From the NCBI GenBank assembly GCA_003220345.1, contig QHSC01000141.1, positions 1 through 33,231 of the forward strand: a stretch of 33,231 nt of DNA. The letters are read 5' to 3'. The notes under the pieces were generated by a model. It had not been told where the DNA came from. It did not search any database and saw nothing but the letters and a program-made list of their open reading frames with translations. Every line of letters begins with the position of its first letter. Positions within the stretch are counted from its first letter, which is position 1. Origin of the DNA: Candidatus Rokuibacteriota bacterium (GTDB lineage Bacteria; Methylomirabilota; Methylomirabilia; Rokubacteriales; CSP1-6). A program made the position numbers and the translations under genes. This document shows, piece by piece, positions 26,170 through 33,081 of the stretch.

Positions 26170-27546
26170 GTGCGACGACTCTTCGCGCGTATCTACCTCC
26201 ACTTCCTGGGAGGGCTGCTCGTCGTGGCCGTCGCCGTGAGCCTGCTCTTCGCCTTCAGCGCGCGCGGCGCCTTTGTCCAGGAATCCTCCGGCCGCACCTC
26301 TCGTCACGTCGCTTCGCTCGTGAGCGAAGCCTTCCGCGATCCCCCGGCTCTCACGCGCCGCGTGCAGCAGATCAACAGCGAGCTGGAGCTCGACCTCGTG
26401 GTGCGCGACCTCCAGGGGCGTGTCCTCGCCCGCGCGGGCGCGGAGCCGTCCGCCTTCACCTCGGAGCAACTCGCGCAGGTCCGCACTGGACTGCGCATGG
26501 TCCAGCCGAACCCAGAATGGTCCGTGGCGAGCCCCGTCCGCGATCCGAAGACGGGCGCGGTCATCGGCACCGTGGAGACCACCGCCCATCGGCGCGCGCG
26601 CTGGCGCGGCTTCACCCGCCCCGCCGTGATGCTGGGCCTCATGGTGGTCATGTTCGCGGGCGCCGCTGCGCTCCTCGCGCGGCGCATCTCCCGTCCCCTC
26701 GAGCGTCTCACGGGCGCCGTGCGGCGACTTGGCACGGGGGATCTCACCGCGCGCGTGCCCATGGATCAGTGGACATGGTGGCGTCGCCGCGGGCCGTCCA
26801 AGGGTGACGAGCTGGCCGAGCTGACGCAGGCCTTCAACGACATGGCCGAGCGCATCGAGCGGCTCGTGGCCGGGCAGAAGGAGCTCATGGCCAATGTCTC
26901 GCACGAGCTCCGCTCGCCCCTCACGCGCATCCGGGTCGCCCTCGAGCTCCTCCCGCGCGACGAGGAGGCGGACGCGCGCCTCCGTGACGTGGAGGCCGAT
27001 CTCGACGAGCTCGAGCGACTCATCGAGGACGTGCTGACCACGGCACGCCTCGACGCCACGGGGCTGCCTCCGCATCCCTCGAAGATGGATGCGCGGCAAA
27101 TCATGGCCGATCTCGCCGAGCGCGCCGGCCGCGATCCCGCCACGGCGGGACTCTCGGTTTCCCTGGCCGGCAGCGCTGCCGTCGAGTGCGTGGCCGATCC
27201 GGCGCTCCTGAAGCGGGCGGTGTGGAACCTCATTGAGAACGCCGCCAAGTACGGGGCGCCCCCCATCACCCTGGCCGCGGAGCGCCAAGGGTCAGACGTG
27301 GTGCTGTCGGTGACGGACGAAGGCGCGGGCATTCCCCCCGAGGAGCGGGAGCGGGTGCTGGCGCCGTTCTACCGCCTCGACAAGGCCCGCACTCCCGAGG
27401 GACCCGCCCACGGCTTCGGGCTCGGCCTCACCCTCGCCCACCGGGTGGCCGTGGTGCACGGCGGGCACATCGTCATCGGGCCCGCCAACGGCCACGGCGG
27501 CGAGCACGGTTGCCGCGTCTCGTTGATCCTCCCCGCAGGCTGCTAG
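26170..27546 (+). CDS. Transmembrane sensor histidine kinase (EnvZ/CpxA-like)
   Basis: A 458-residue kinase. TM1 is at about 12-34, a periplasmic sensor at about 35-153, TM2 at about 157-177, then HAMP. HisKA has His245 in MANVSHELRSPLTRIRVALE. The HATPase has NLIENAAKYG, DEGAGIPPEERERV and HGFGLGLTLAHRV. The GTG start follows the regulator's TGA directly. In the HAMP domain a Trp/Arg-rich stretch (MDQWTWWRRRGPSKG) separates the first helix from the DELAEL that begins the second, somewhat longer than usual. It should phosphorylate the upstream OmpR-type regulator. Confidence 0.94.
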   Translation: MRRLFARIYLHFLGGLLVVAVAVSLLFAFSARGAFVQESSGRTSRHVASLVSEAFRDPPALTRRVQQINSELELDLVVRDLQGRVLARAGAEPSAFTSEQLAQVRTGLRMVQPNPEWSVASPVRDPKTGAVIGTVETTAHRRARWRGFTRPAVMLGLMVVMFAGAAALLARRISRPLERLTGAVRRLGTGDLTARVPMDQWTWWRRRGPSKGDELAELTQAFNDMAERIERLVAGQKELMANVSHELRSPLTRIRVALELLPRDEEADARLRDVEADLDELERLIEDVLTTARLDATGLPPHPSKMDARQIMADLAERAGRDPATAGLSVSLAGSAAVECVADPALLKRAVWNLIENAAKYGAPPITLAAERQGSDVVLSVTDEGAGIPPEERERVLAPFYRLDKARTPEGPAHGFGLGLTLAHRVAVVHGGHIVIGPANGHGGEHGCRVSLILPAGC

Positions 27547-27691
27547 CAAGCTGCGGTGCGGTACTTGCGGATCAATCAGGCGTTGAATTGCGCAGATGCG
27601 CCCTCGGGCGTGGTCGCCGGCAGATCATCGAGGAGCCCCTGGACGACCGAGTCGCGCGCCAATCGACCCCTCCCGTGTCTCCGGCTCGAGC

Positions 27692-27982
27692 TTACTCGAC
27701 CTCGCGCAGACGCAAGACCTCGGCGCGGCCGTCCATGTACTCGCCCATCTTGCGGCCGAGGGTCTTGAAGTGCTCGCTCGCGCGGTGCGCCTCCACGGCC
27801 GCCTGATCGGCGTAGCGCTCCATGAAGACATAGGTTCCCGGCGTCTCTCCATGATGGTGGAGGGCGTAAAGCTTGCAGCCCGGCTCATGGGCGTTGACCT
27901 TGGCCACCAGCTCCTTGGCCACCGCCTCGAACTCCTTCTCCATTCCCGGTTTCACCTTGATCGTGGCGACCACTCCCAGCAT
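27692..27982 (-). CDS. Antibiotic-biosynthesis-monooxygenase (ABM) domain protein, putative quinol monooxygenase
   Basis: A 96-residue single-domain protein of the YgiN/ABM dimeric alpha-beta-barrel type: MLGVVATIKVKPGMEKEFEA, then EPGCKLYALHHHGETPGTYV and FMERYADQAAVEAHRASEHF. Members are cofactor-free oxygenases or small-molecule binding proteins, often tied to quinone redox or oxidative stress. The start at 27982 has a perfect AGGAGG about 7 nt upstream, so longer in-frame extensions were rejected. It is divergent from the OsmC-family gene with 67 bp between, and a shared redox-stress role is plausible. Confidence 0.88.
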   Translation of the reverse strand: MLGVVATIKVKPGMEKEFEAVAKELVAKVNAHEPGCKLYALHHHGETPGTYVFMERYADQAAVEAHRASEHFKTLGRKMGEYMDGRAEVLRLREVE

Positions 27983-28049
27983 CTCGAGTCCTCCTCTTGA
28001 GGTATGCTCACCCGCGAGAGTCGACACCTTACCACGGGAGGCATGCGTC

Positions 28050-28469
28050 ATGGCCCAGGGCGTGAAGATCGACACGGTGCGGTCCTCCTCGAGCGGCACG
28101 CCGGGCCGCTCCCTCAACAGCGCGCGGCAGCAGCACTTCATCCTCGACTCGCCGTCGGGACCGAACGAGGCGGTGACGAACGGCGAGGCTTTCCTTGCCG
28201 GCATCTCCTCGTGCGGGGTCACCCTCATCGAGAAGTACGCCATCGACCAGAAGGTGCCGCTCGAGAGCATGGAGGTGACGATCGAGGGCGTTCGCAGCGA
28301 CGCGGAGCCCAATCGCTTCCAGTGCATCAACGTCTCGTTCGCGCTCAGGGGGGTGAGCCAGGGGCAGGCCGAGGAGCTCGTCGAGGTCTGGAAGAGCCGC
28401 TGACCCCTCTATCGCACGGTCGCGGCTGCGACCGACGTGAAGGTCGACGCGCTGGCTGTGAAAGCTTGA
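28050..28469 (+). CDS. OsmC-family protein, candidate selenoprotein with in-frame TGA at the second conserved Cys
   Basis: ATG 28050, with GGGAGG about 8 nt upstream, gives 117 residues with an OsmC/Ohr fold pattern: FILDSPSGPNEAVTNGEAFL, then AGISSCGVTLIEKYA with the first conserved Cys55, and AEELVEVWKSR. TGA follows at 28401-28403. The same frame continues for 21 codons as PLYRTVAAATDVKVDALAVK plus Ala, to TGA 28467-28469. OsmC relatives typically read '..CP.y.tL..a..V.v' here, so the TGA replaces the second catalytic Cys of the Cys-Pro motif. With it the protein is 139 residues, normal for the family; without it, it is short. A hairpin sits 20 nt beyond the TGA. The family reduces organic hydroperoxides. 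Alternatives are a TGC-to-TGA miscall or a true truncation. Confidence 0.75.
28417..28434 (+). other. Candidate bacterial SECIS hairpin
   Basis: CGGTCGC (28417-28423), loop GGCT (28424-28427), GCGACCG (28428-28434): a perfect 7-bp stem with a 4-nt G-containing loop. The loop begins 20 nt after the in-frame TGA of the OsmC-family gene, within the distance known for bacterial SECIS elements. CAC/GTG pairs can extend the stem with a bulge. No bulged U like that of the E. coli fdhF element is evident. GC-rich coding sequence can form such stems by chance. Confidence 0.4.
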
Positions 28470-28491
28470 TCGACGGCACTCTTGGCTGCCC

Positions 28492-28538
28492 CCTCACCCC
28501 ACCCTCTCCCCCGTCGCGGGGGAGAGGGCAGGGTGAGG
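28492..28538. repeat. Long imperfect inverted repeat between convergent genes (terminator-like dispersed repeat)
   Basis: The arms at 28492-28513 and 28517-28538 pair over 22 nt with 20 matches, around a 3-nt loop (TCG). Left arm begins CCTCACCCC, right arm ends GGGTGAGG. It lies 23 bp after the OsmC-family stop and 20 bp before the end of the convergent hypothetical gene. Similar CCCTCACCC/CTCTCCCC palindromes are scattered through many GC-rich genomes. No T-tract is present, so a bidirectional terminator is inferred from position. Confidence 0.7.
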
Positions 28539-28557
28539 CGGCGGGAATCGTGGCTGG

Positions 28558-29172
28558 CTAGAAGGTGGCGGTGCAGACGACGGGGGACTGGCGGACGACG
28601 CTGCCCGTGTAGGTGTTGATCACGAGGTCGAAGCAGCCGGCACCCTGGCGGACGCGCTGCTTCAGGAGACCCGGCCGGAGCCAGCGCTGACTGACCACGC
28701 TCTGCGAGACCTGAGTCACCCCCATGTCTCGAGGCGCCGCATATGCCGGCGCCGGACGCAGCAGGGCGCTCACCTGCCGCTGCTCGATGGTCTTCGCGCT
28801 CACCCAGTGAAAGCTCGCCCGCTCGGCATCCGGCTGCTTCATCTGAAGAAGGACGTCGCCCGTGGGGCAGACCCGGGCGCCCACCTCCGCGTTGTGGTTC
28901 GTCCTGATGCGCTGGATCTCCTGGACCTGGGCGCACTCGAGGTTGGCTTCCCACAGCCGCCTCTGCTCCTGCGCCTGGGCGAGGTCACGCGAGCTCACGC
29001 CGATCTTCATGGCCTGGACGTGATCGATCCATGACGGCACCGCGGTGACGATGGTGACGGCGAGAGAGGGATAGAGCAGCATCCATTGCCACCAGCGTGT
29101 GGCGCTGGTCGAGGCGGAGGTCTTGCTCGTGTCAGGAACGGTTCCGGCCGCCGCGGGCGAGTGATTGCGCAT
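28558..29172 (-). CDS. Hypothetical single-pass membrane protein
   Basis: A 204-residue protein starting at ATG 29172 with AGAGGTGA upstream. A polar, Ser/Thr/Ala-rich cytoplasmic N-terminus of about 30 residues precedes one membrane segment (WWQWMLLYPSLAVTIVTAVP). An exported region follows with four cysteines (LECAQ, ARVCPTG, GAGCFDL, PVVCTATF), compatible with two disulfides, ending in VINTYTGSVVRQSPVVCTAT. I do not recognise the family. It is convergent with the OsmC-family gene, with the inverted repeat between them. Confidence 0.7.
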   Translation of the reverse strand: MRNHSPAAAGTVPDTSKTSASTSATRWWQWMLLYPSLAVTIVTAVPSWIDHVQAMKIGVSSRDLAQAQEQRRLWEANLECAQVQEIQRIRTNHNAEVGARVCPTGDVLLQMKQPDAERASFHWVSAKTIEQRQVSALLRPAPAYAAPRDMGVTQVSQSVVSQRWLRPGLLKQRVRQGAGCFDLVINTYTGSVVRQSPVVCTATF

Positions 29173-29358
29173 GGCGTCACCTCTTCGGGTTCGAGCGTGC
29201 ACTGCTTCCCCCGCGGAAATGCAAGGCGACGGCCAGAGGAGAAGGACGGCGATTCAACGCCTTGGCTCCGCCATCCCCGGTGAGGCGCCAGGCAATGTGG
29301 TCGGAGCGCGATGGTCAGGCGGCACAGAATGGGCTGCGTCTACTGCGTCCGTGTCGAG

Positions 29359-30540
29359 CTACTCCGTGCGGAACGCGTACAGCGTGAGATCGTCCGTGCT
29401 GACGAGGAGCTTGCCGTCTGCTGTAAGGACAGCGCCGAGCGGCCAGCCGTTGAGCATCACGCTCCAGAGCGGCGTGCCCGTGGCCACCCCGAGTGCGTAG
29501 AGCCGTTTCGGTCCCTGCCCGGCCACGTAGAGCGTCTCCCCTTTCAGGACCGGCTGGACGGAGACGGTGCCCACGCGCGCCTTCCACACGGGCGCGCCCG
29601 TCGCGCGATTGAACGCGATGAGGCTCTCCCTTTCCGCGCTCGCCCCCGCGAGCACCAGCGAGGGGAGAACGGCCGGGGCCATGGGCGCGCGCGAGCTGAG
29701 GCTTTCCCGCCAGCGATCCCGCCGTGTCGCCACCTCGACGGCGCGGAGCCAGTAGCCGCCGCGGGTCGGATCCTGAGTCGTGACGTAGAGGACGTCGTCG
29801 GTGACCGTGAGCGGCGCCTCGAGGGCGCTCTCGAGAGGGAGCACCCACTCGACGGCGCGCGTTCTCACATTGATGGACCCGAGAGACCGCGAGCCCAGCA
29901 GGTAGAGGTGATCGGCCCGCAAGGAGTGCGGATAGGAGAGGCCGACGGGCAGGTCGAGATTCCACGCCTCCACCCCGGCCGACACGGTGATCGCGCGTAG
30001 CCGGCGTCCATCGAGCAGGTACGCCGTGTCGCCCGCGACCACCGGCTCGCTCGAGGTCTTGACCCGCCAGCGCTCCTTGCCCGTGCCGAGCTCCCGCGCG
30101 AGCAGGGAGCCGCTCTCCGTGGCCAACACCACCTCGCCGGCGATGGCGAGCGTCTGCGCACTCCCCTTGGCCTCCCAGCGCAGCCGGCCCGTGGCCAGAT
30201 CCAGCAGCAGGACGGCGTCACCGTTGCCGAGGGCGATGGCCGAGCCGTTCACCGCCATGGGGCCGATGGGGCCCACGCGCTCGAAGCGCCAGCGGGCCTG
30301 CCCGCTCGCGAGATCGACCATGGCGAGCTTCGACTCCGTGGTGTTCTGGTAGCTGTAGGTTCCGCCGAAGATCGCGGTCGGGCCCAGGACGATGGGGCCG
30401 ACCGTGGAGTTCGTGGAGAAGCGGTTGTACCAGGAGAGGCTCTGGAACTTCCAGAGGAGGCGCTCCGGCTCGTCACCGAGCGCGGAGGAGGCGGCAATCA
30501 ACGCTACGAGAATGGGGGGGAGAATGAGCTTACGCATCAT
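29359..30540 (-). CDS. BamB-like PQQ-repeat beta-propeller protein, exported
   Basis: A 393-residue protein with a signal peptide (MMRKLILPPILVALIAASSA, cut near LGD) and repeated propeller blades of the form 'a.d..tG...W': AMVDLASGQARWRFERVG, LLDLATGRLRWEAKGSA, ARELGTGKERWRVKTSS, AFNRATGAPVWKARVG and ALGVATGTPLWSVML. Such propellers occur in BamB and in quinoprotein-like enzymes; I see no convincing PQQ-binding residues, so a scaffold role is more likely. Start is 30540 or the adjacent ATG at 30537; the 21-residue upstream extension lacks signal character. No clear ribosome-binding site. Confidence 0.8.
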   Translation of the reverse strand: MMRKLILPPILVALIAASSALGDEPERLLWKFQSLSWYNRFSTNSTVGPIVLGPTAIFGGTYSYQNTTESKLAMVDLASGQARWRFERVGPIGPMAVNGSAIALGNGDAVLLLDLATGRLRWEAKGSAQTLAIAGEVVLATESGSLLARELGTGKERWRVKTSSEPVVAGDTAYLLDGRRLRAITVSAGVEAWNLDLPVGLSYPHSLRADHLYLLGSRSLGSINVRTRAVEWVLPLESALEAPLTVTDDVLYVTTQDPTRGGYWLRAVEVATRRDRWRESLSSRAPMAPAVLPSLVLAGASAERESLIAFNRATGAPVWKARVGTVSVQPVLKGETLYVAGQGPKRLYALGVATGTPLWSVMLNGWPLGAVLTADGKLLVSTDDLTLYAFRTE

Positions 30541-30703
30541 TCGAGGCGAGGACGAGGATAGCACACCGCCCTCAGTCTTCTCAGCCCTCGCCTCGCCGCG
30601 CATTTACTCAGCCCTCGCCTCAGGGCTTCGCCCTTCAGCTCGAACTGCCACGCCTGCGGCTCGTCGGCAGCGTCTCGGCTCGAACGGCAAAGGCAGTTTC
30701 AGG
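30541..30703. repeat. Repeat-rich intergenic spacer
   Basis: A 163-bp gap between two minus-strand genes with no convincing reading frame. It holds a 15-bp direct repeat CTCAGCCCTCGCCTC at 30580-30594 and 30607-30621. A 9-bp inverted pair is CGAGGCGAG (30542-30550) and CTCGCCTCG (30587-30595). A small hairpin, AGGGC-TTC-GCCCT, lies at 30622-30634 (loop 30627-30629), and a longer-range pair is AACTGCC (30643-30649) with GGCAGTT (30692-30698). It looks like a mosaic intergenic repeat; one hairpin could terminate transcription from the hydrolase gene. Confidence 0.45.
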
Positions 30704-31576
30704 CTACGCGAGGCGCGTGATGTCTTCCGCCACCTTCGGATAGTTGAGCAGCATGCCCGCGTCGTGGCCAGGGAAGCAGAGATCCACCGACGAGGCCTTC
30801 GCGCGAACCTTGTCATAGGTCTGCATCCAGCCGATCAGGTCGGTAATGAGGATGCTCGGCGTGTCCTCCTTGATGTTCCGAGCCAGGTGCGCGCAGTCCG
30901 AGGCGACCACGGCCGTGCCCTTGGCCGTACTCACGGCTAGCGACTGGGTGCCGATGGTGTGGCCGGGGCCCAGCATGATCTCGAGCCCGTTGCCGATGGT
31001 CAGGTCGCCATCGGCAATGACGAGGCGCGGCGTGCCTTCCAGGTCCTGCAGCACCTTGTAGGCAAGCGGATCAGCCGTGCCCGCGAAAATCTTCCGCTTC
31101 GCCACCGGGTGCTTGGTCCAGAAATCGTACTCGCGCTTCTGGACATAGAAGGTCGCCTTCGGATACGCCTTGGGGAACATCTCCATGCCGCCCACGTGGT
31201 CCCAGTGCATGTGGGAGATGATGACCTTGGTGACATCGGTGGGCTTAACTCCGATCCGCGCGGCCACGTCCACCGGATTGACATAGCCGGTGAGCTTGCG
31301 ATCGGCCGCCATGGTGACGCCCACGCCCGTGTCCACGAGGATGGTTTCCGTCGGCCCTTTCACCACCCAGATGTAGTAATAGCGCTCGATGTCCTGGTCC
31401 CAGCCTTGATTCCAGAGCAGGAAGGCGAGCTTGCTCATGAACGGGCCCGCGTACTTGGCCGCGTAGATCTCATAGGACGGCTTGGGCTGGGCCGCCGCCG
31501 GCGTTACCTGAGCCGCCATGGCCGTCGCCACCGCGGCCCCCGCGCCCTTGACGAAATCCCGCCGCTCCTGGTCCAT
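30704..31576 (-). CDS. Tat-exported metallo-beta-lactamase-fold hydrolase (AHL-lactonase-like)
   Basis: A 290-residue protein. A twin-arginine signal (QERRDFVKGAGAAVATAMAA, cut near PAAAQ) sends the folded enzyme to the periplasm. The MBL core has ETILVDTGVG, the di-metal motif VIISHMHWDHVGGME near residue 121, GPGHTIGTQSLAV, VVASDCAHLA and CFPGHDAGML. The arrangement is closest to N-acyl-homoserine-lactone lactonases and related hydrolases; the substrate cannot be assigned. ATG 31576 is chosen because AGGAGG lies 8 nt upstream; GTG 31582 would sit too close. It begins 13 bp after the binding-protein gene on the same strand, so they probably form an operon. Confidence 0.9.
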   Translation of the reverse strand: MDQERRDFVKGAGAAVATAMAAQVTPAAAQPKPSYEIYAAKYAGPFMSKLAFLLWNQGWDQDIERYYYIWVVKGPTETILVDTGVGVTMAADRKLTGYVNPVDVAARIGVKPTDVTKVIISHMHWDHVGGMEMFPKAYPKATFYVQKREYDFWTKHPVAKRKIFAGTADPLAYKVLQDLEGTPRLVIADGDLTIGNGLEIMLGPGHTIGTQSLAVSTAKGTAVVASDCAHLARNIKEDTPSILITDLIGWMQTYDKVRAKASSVDLCFPGHDAGMLLNYPKVAEDITRLA

Positions 31577-31589
31577 GATCACGCCCTCC

Positions 31590-32903
31590 TCATGACTCGT
31601 AGACGCGTTTGAGCTCGCCCTCCGCCCACTTCACCGCGTCCTCGGCCTTCATGCCCTGGACGCCCTTGGCGAACATGTCCGTGATCACGTACTTGGAGTA
31701 GACCTCCCCCGCCTTGGCATTGGCGGGTCCCGCGTAGCCGATCATCCGCGTGCCACGCCCCGTGTAGCGATACGGCTTCATGGCCTCGTCGATGGTGCTC
31801 CACAGCGGGTTGTTCTCCCAGTGGGTCGTCGAGCCCACGTTGAAGCCGTACTCGACCTCGAACCACTTGCCGAACTGCTCCTTGGAGTGGATGTGCTTCA
31901 GGAACTCCTTGGCCGCCTGGACGTTCTTCGAGTACTTCATGACGGCGTGCGAGGTGACGAGGTGGTAGGTGGGCGTCTTGCCGCTCGGGCCATCGGGGAA
32001 GTTGAAGTGGGCGACGTCCCGCCACATGGGCTCGCCCTTCTCGTCCTTGATCTTGTCCGGGTTGCGCTTGGCGAAGATGTAGATCGAGGCGCCGTTGAGC
32101 GTCGAGGAGATCTCCCCCGAATGGAACGCGCGGTTGTTCGACGAATCGTCCCAGCCGAGCCCGCCCTCGTCGCAGGCGTCCTTCCAGAACGCCGTCATCC
32201 ACTTCACCGCGTCGATGGTGTTCCTGGAGTTCAGCACGACCTTCTTGCCCGTCTTGTCCGTCTCCACTCCGCCGAAGGTCCACAGGAGCGGATACGACCA
32301 GGTGGGCGCGTCGCCATACGTGTGGCCGAGCGTCTGGCCGATGGGCTTGCCCTTCTGCTTCAGCGCGGCGCCGATCTTCCGCCACTCCTCGAGCGTCTTG
32401 GGAGGCTGGGTGGCGCCCACGGAGGCGAACAGCGATTTCCGGTACGCCATCTGGTTGCCCACGATGCCGTAGGGGAGGGCGAGCCAGCGCTTGCCGTCGC
32501 GGACCGCCGCCTCAGACTGCTCGTAGTAGCCGCCCTGGTCCTTGGCCTTCCACTCGCAGAGATCGCTCACGTCCGCCAGCGCCGAGGCATAGAGATGCGG
32601 CCAGTTGTGGAGCATGAAGATGATGTCCGGCCCCGCTCCCGTCTGGATGGCCGCCGTGATGCGCGGCTGCAGGTCGTTGCCGTTGATGTTCTCCATGAAG
32701 ACGTCGGTCTTCATCTGCTTGTTGTACTCGGTGATCTGCCGGCGGAGCTCGACGTCGCCCTCGGGGATGAAATCCGGCCAGTGCAGGAGATGGATGCGGG
32801 CAGGCTGGGCGAAGGCGGGGGCGTGACGGGAGACCAGGATCCCCTCGAGCCCGCTTGCCGCCGCCGCTCCGCCTGCCGTCTTGAGGAAGGTGCGCCGCTT
32901 CAT
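31590..32903 (-). CDS. Tat-exported ABC transporter substrate-binding protein, family 1 (sugar type)
   Basis: A 437-residue binding protein. The signal is of the twin-arginine type (MKRRTFLKTAGGAAAASGLE, cut near FAQPA). The mature chain has a family 1 extracellular solute-binding fold: ARIHLLHWPDFIPEGDVELR, TAAIQTGAGPDIIFMLHNWP, ALPYGIVGNQMAYRKSLFAS, GATQPPKTLEEWRKIGAALK and AAKEFLKHIHSKEQFGKWFE. Such proteins usually deliver sugars or polyols to an ABC importer, but no permease or ATPase gene lies in the window. AAAGGAG precedes ATG 32903; the 47-residue upstream extension was rejected. The downstream partner is the MBL-fold hydrolase. Confidence 0.93.
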   Translation of the reverse strand: MKRRTFLKTAGGAAAASGLEGILVSRHAPAFAQPARIHLLHWPDFIPEGDVELRRQITEYNKQMKTDVFMENINGNDLQPRITAAIQTGAGPDIIFMLHNWPHLYASALADVSDLCEWKAKDQGGYYEQSEAAVRDGKRWLALPYGIVGNQMAYRKSLFASVGATQPPKTLEEWRKIGAALKQKGKPIGQTLGHTYGDAPTWSYPLLWTFGGVETDKTGKKVVLNSRNTIDAVKWMTAFWKDACDEGGLGWDDSSNNRAFHSGEISSTLNGASIYIFAKRNPDKIKDEKGEPMWRDVAHFNFPDGPSGKTPTYHLVTSHAVMKYSKNVQAAKEFLKHIHSKEQFGKWFEVEYGFNVGSTTHWENNPLWSTIDEAMKPYRYTGRGTRMIGYAGPANAKAGEVYSKYVITDMFAKGVQGMKAEDAVKWAEGELKRVYES

Positions 32904-32946
32904 GGGGGTCTCCTTTAATGAGGGTCCAGACGGTGGCGCCAGACTG

Positions 32947-32985
32947 GCAGCCGCCTTTACTGCTGTCAAGCGCCTTTGACTGCTG
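32947..32985 (-). promoter_or_regulatory. Promoter region with tandem direct repeats upstream of the binding-protein gene
   Basis: On the minus strand a perfect TTGACA -35 (32969-32964) lies 61 nt before the start. The position 17 bp on reads CAGTCT, a poor -10. The -35 lies at the junction of two direct repeats: on + they read CGCCTTTACTGCTG (32952-32965) and CGCCTTTGACTGCTG (32971-32985), about 19 bp apart, a spacing that would suit a dimeric regulator. Promoter and operator roles are both inferred. Confidence 0.4.
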
Positions 32986-33081
32986 CTGGGCCAATTTGCT
33001 TCGCCATACTTCGTTCTCGGTCGCCTGTACGTCTCGCGTTGCAAACTCCCTCGGGCGGCCGTCGAGATTCAGGCGTTTGGA

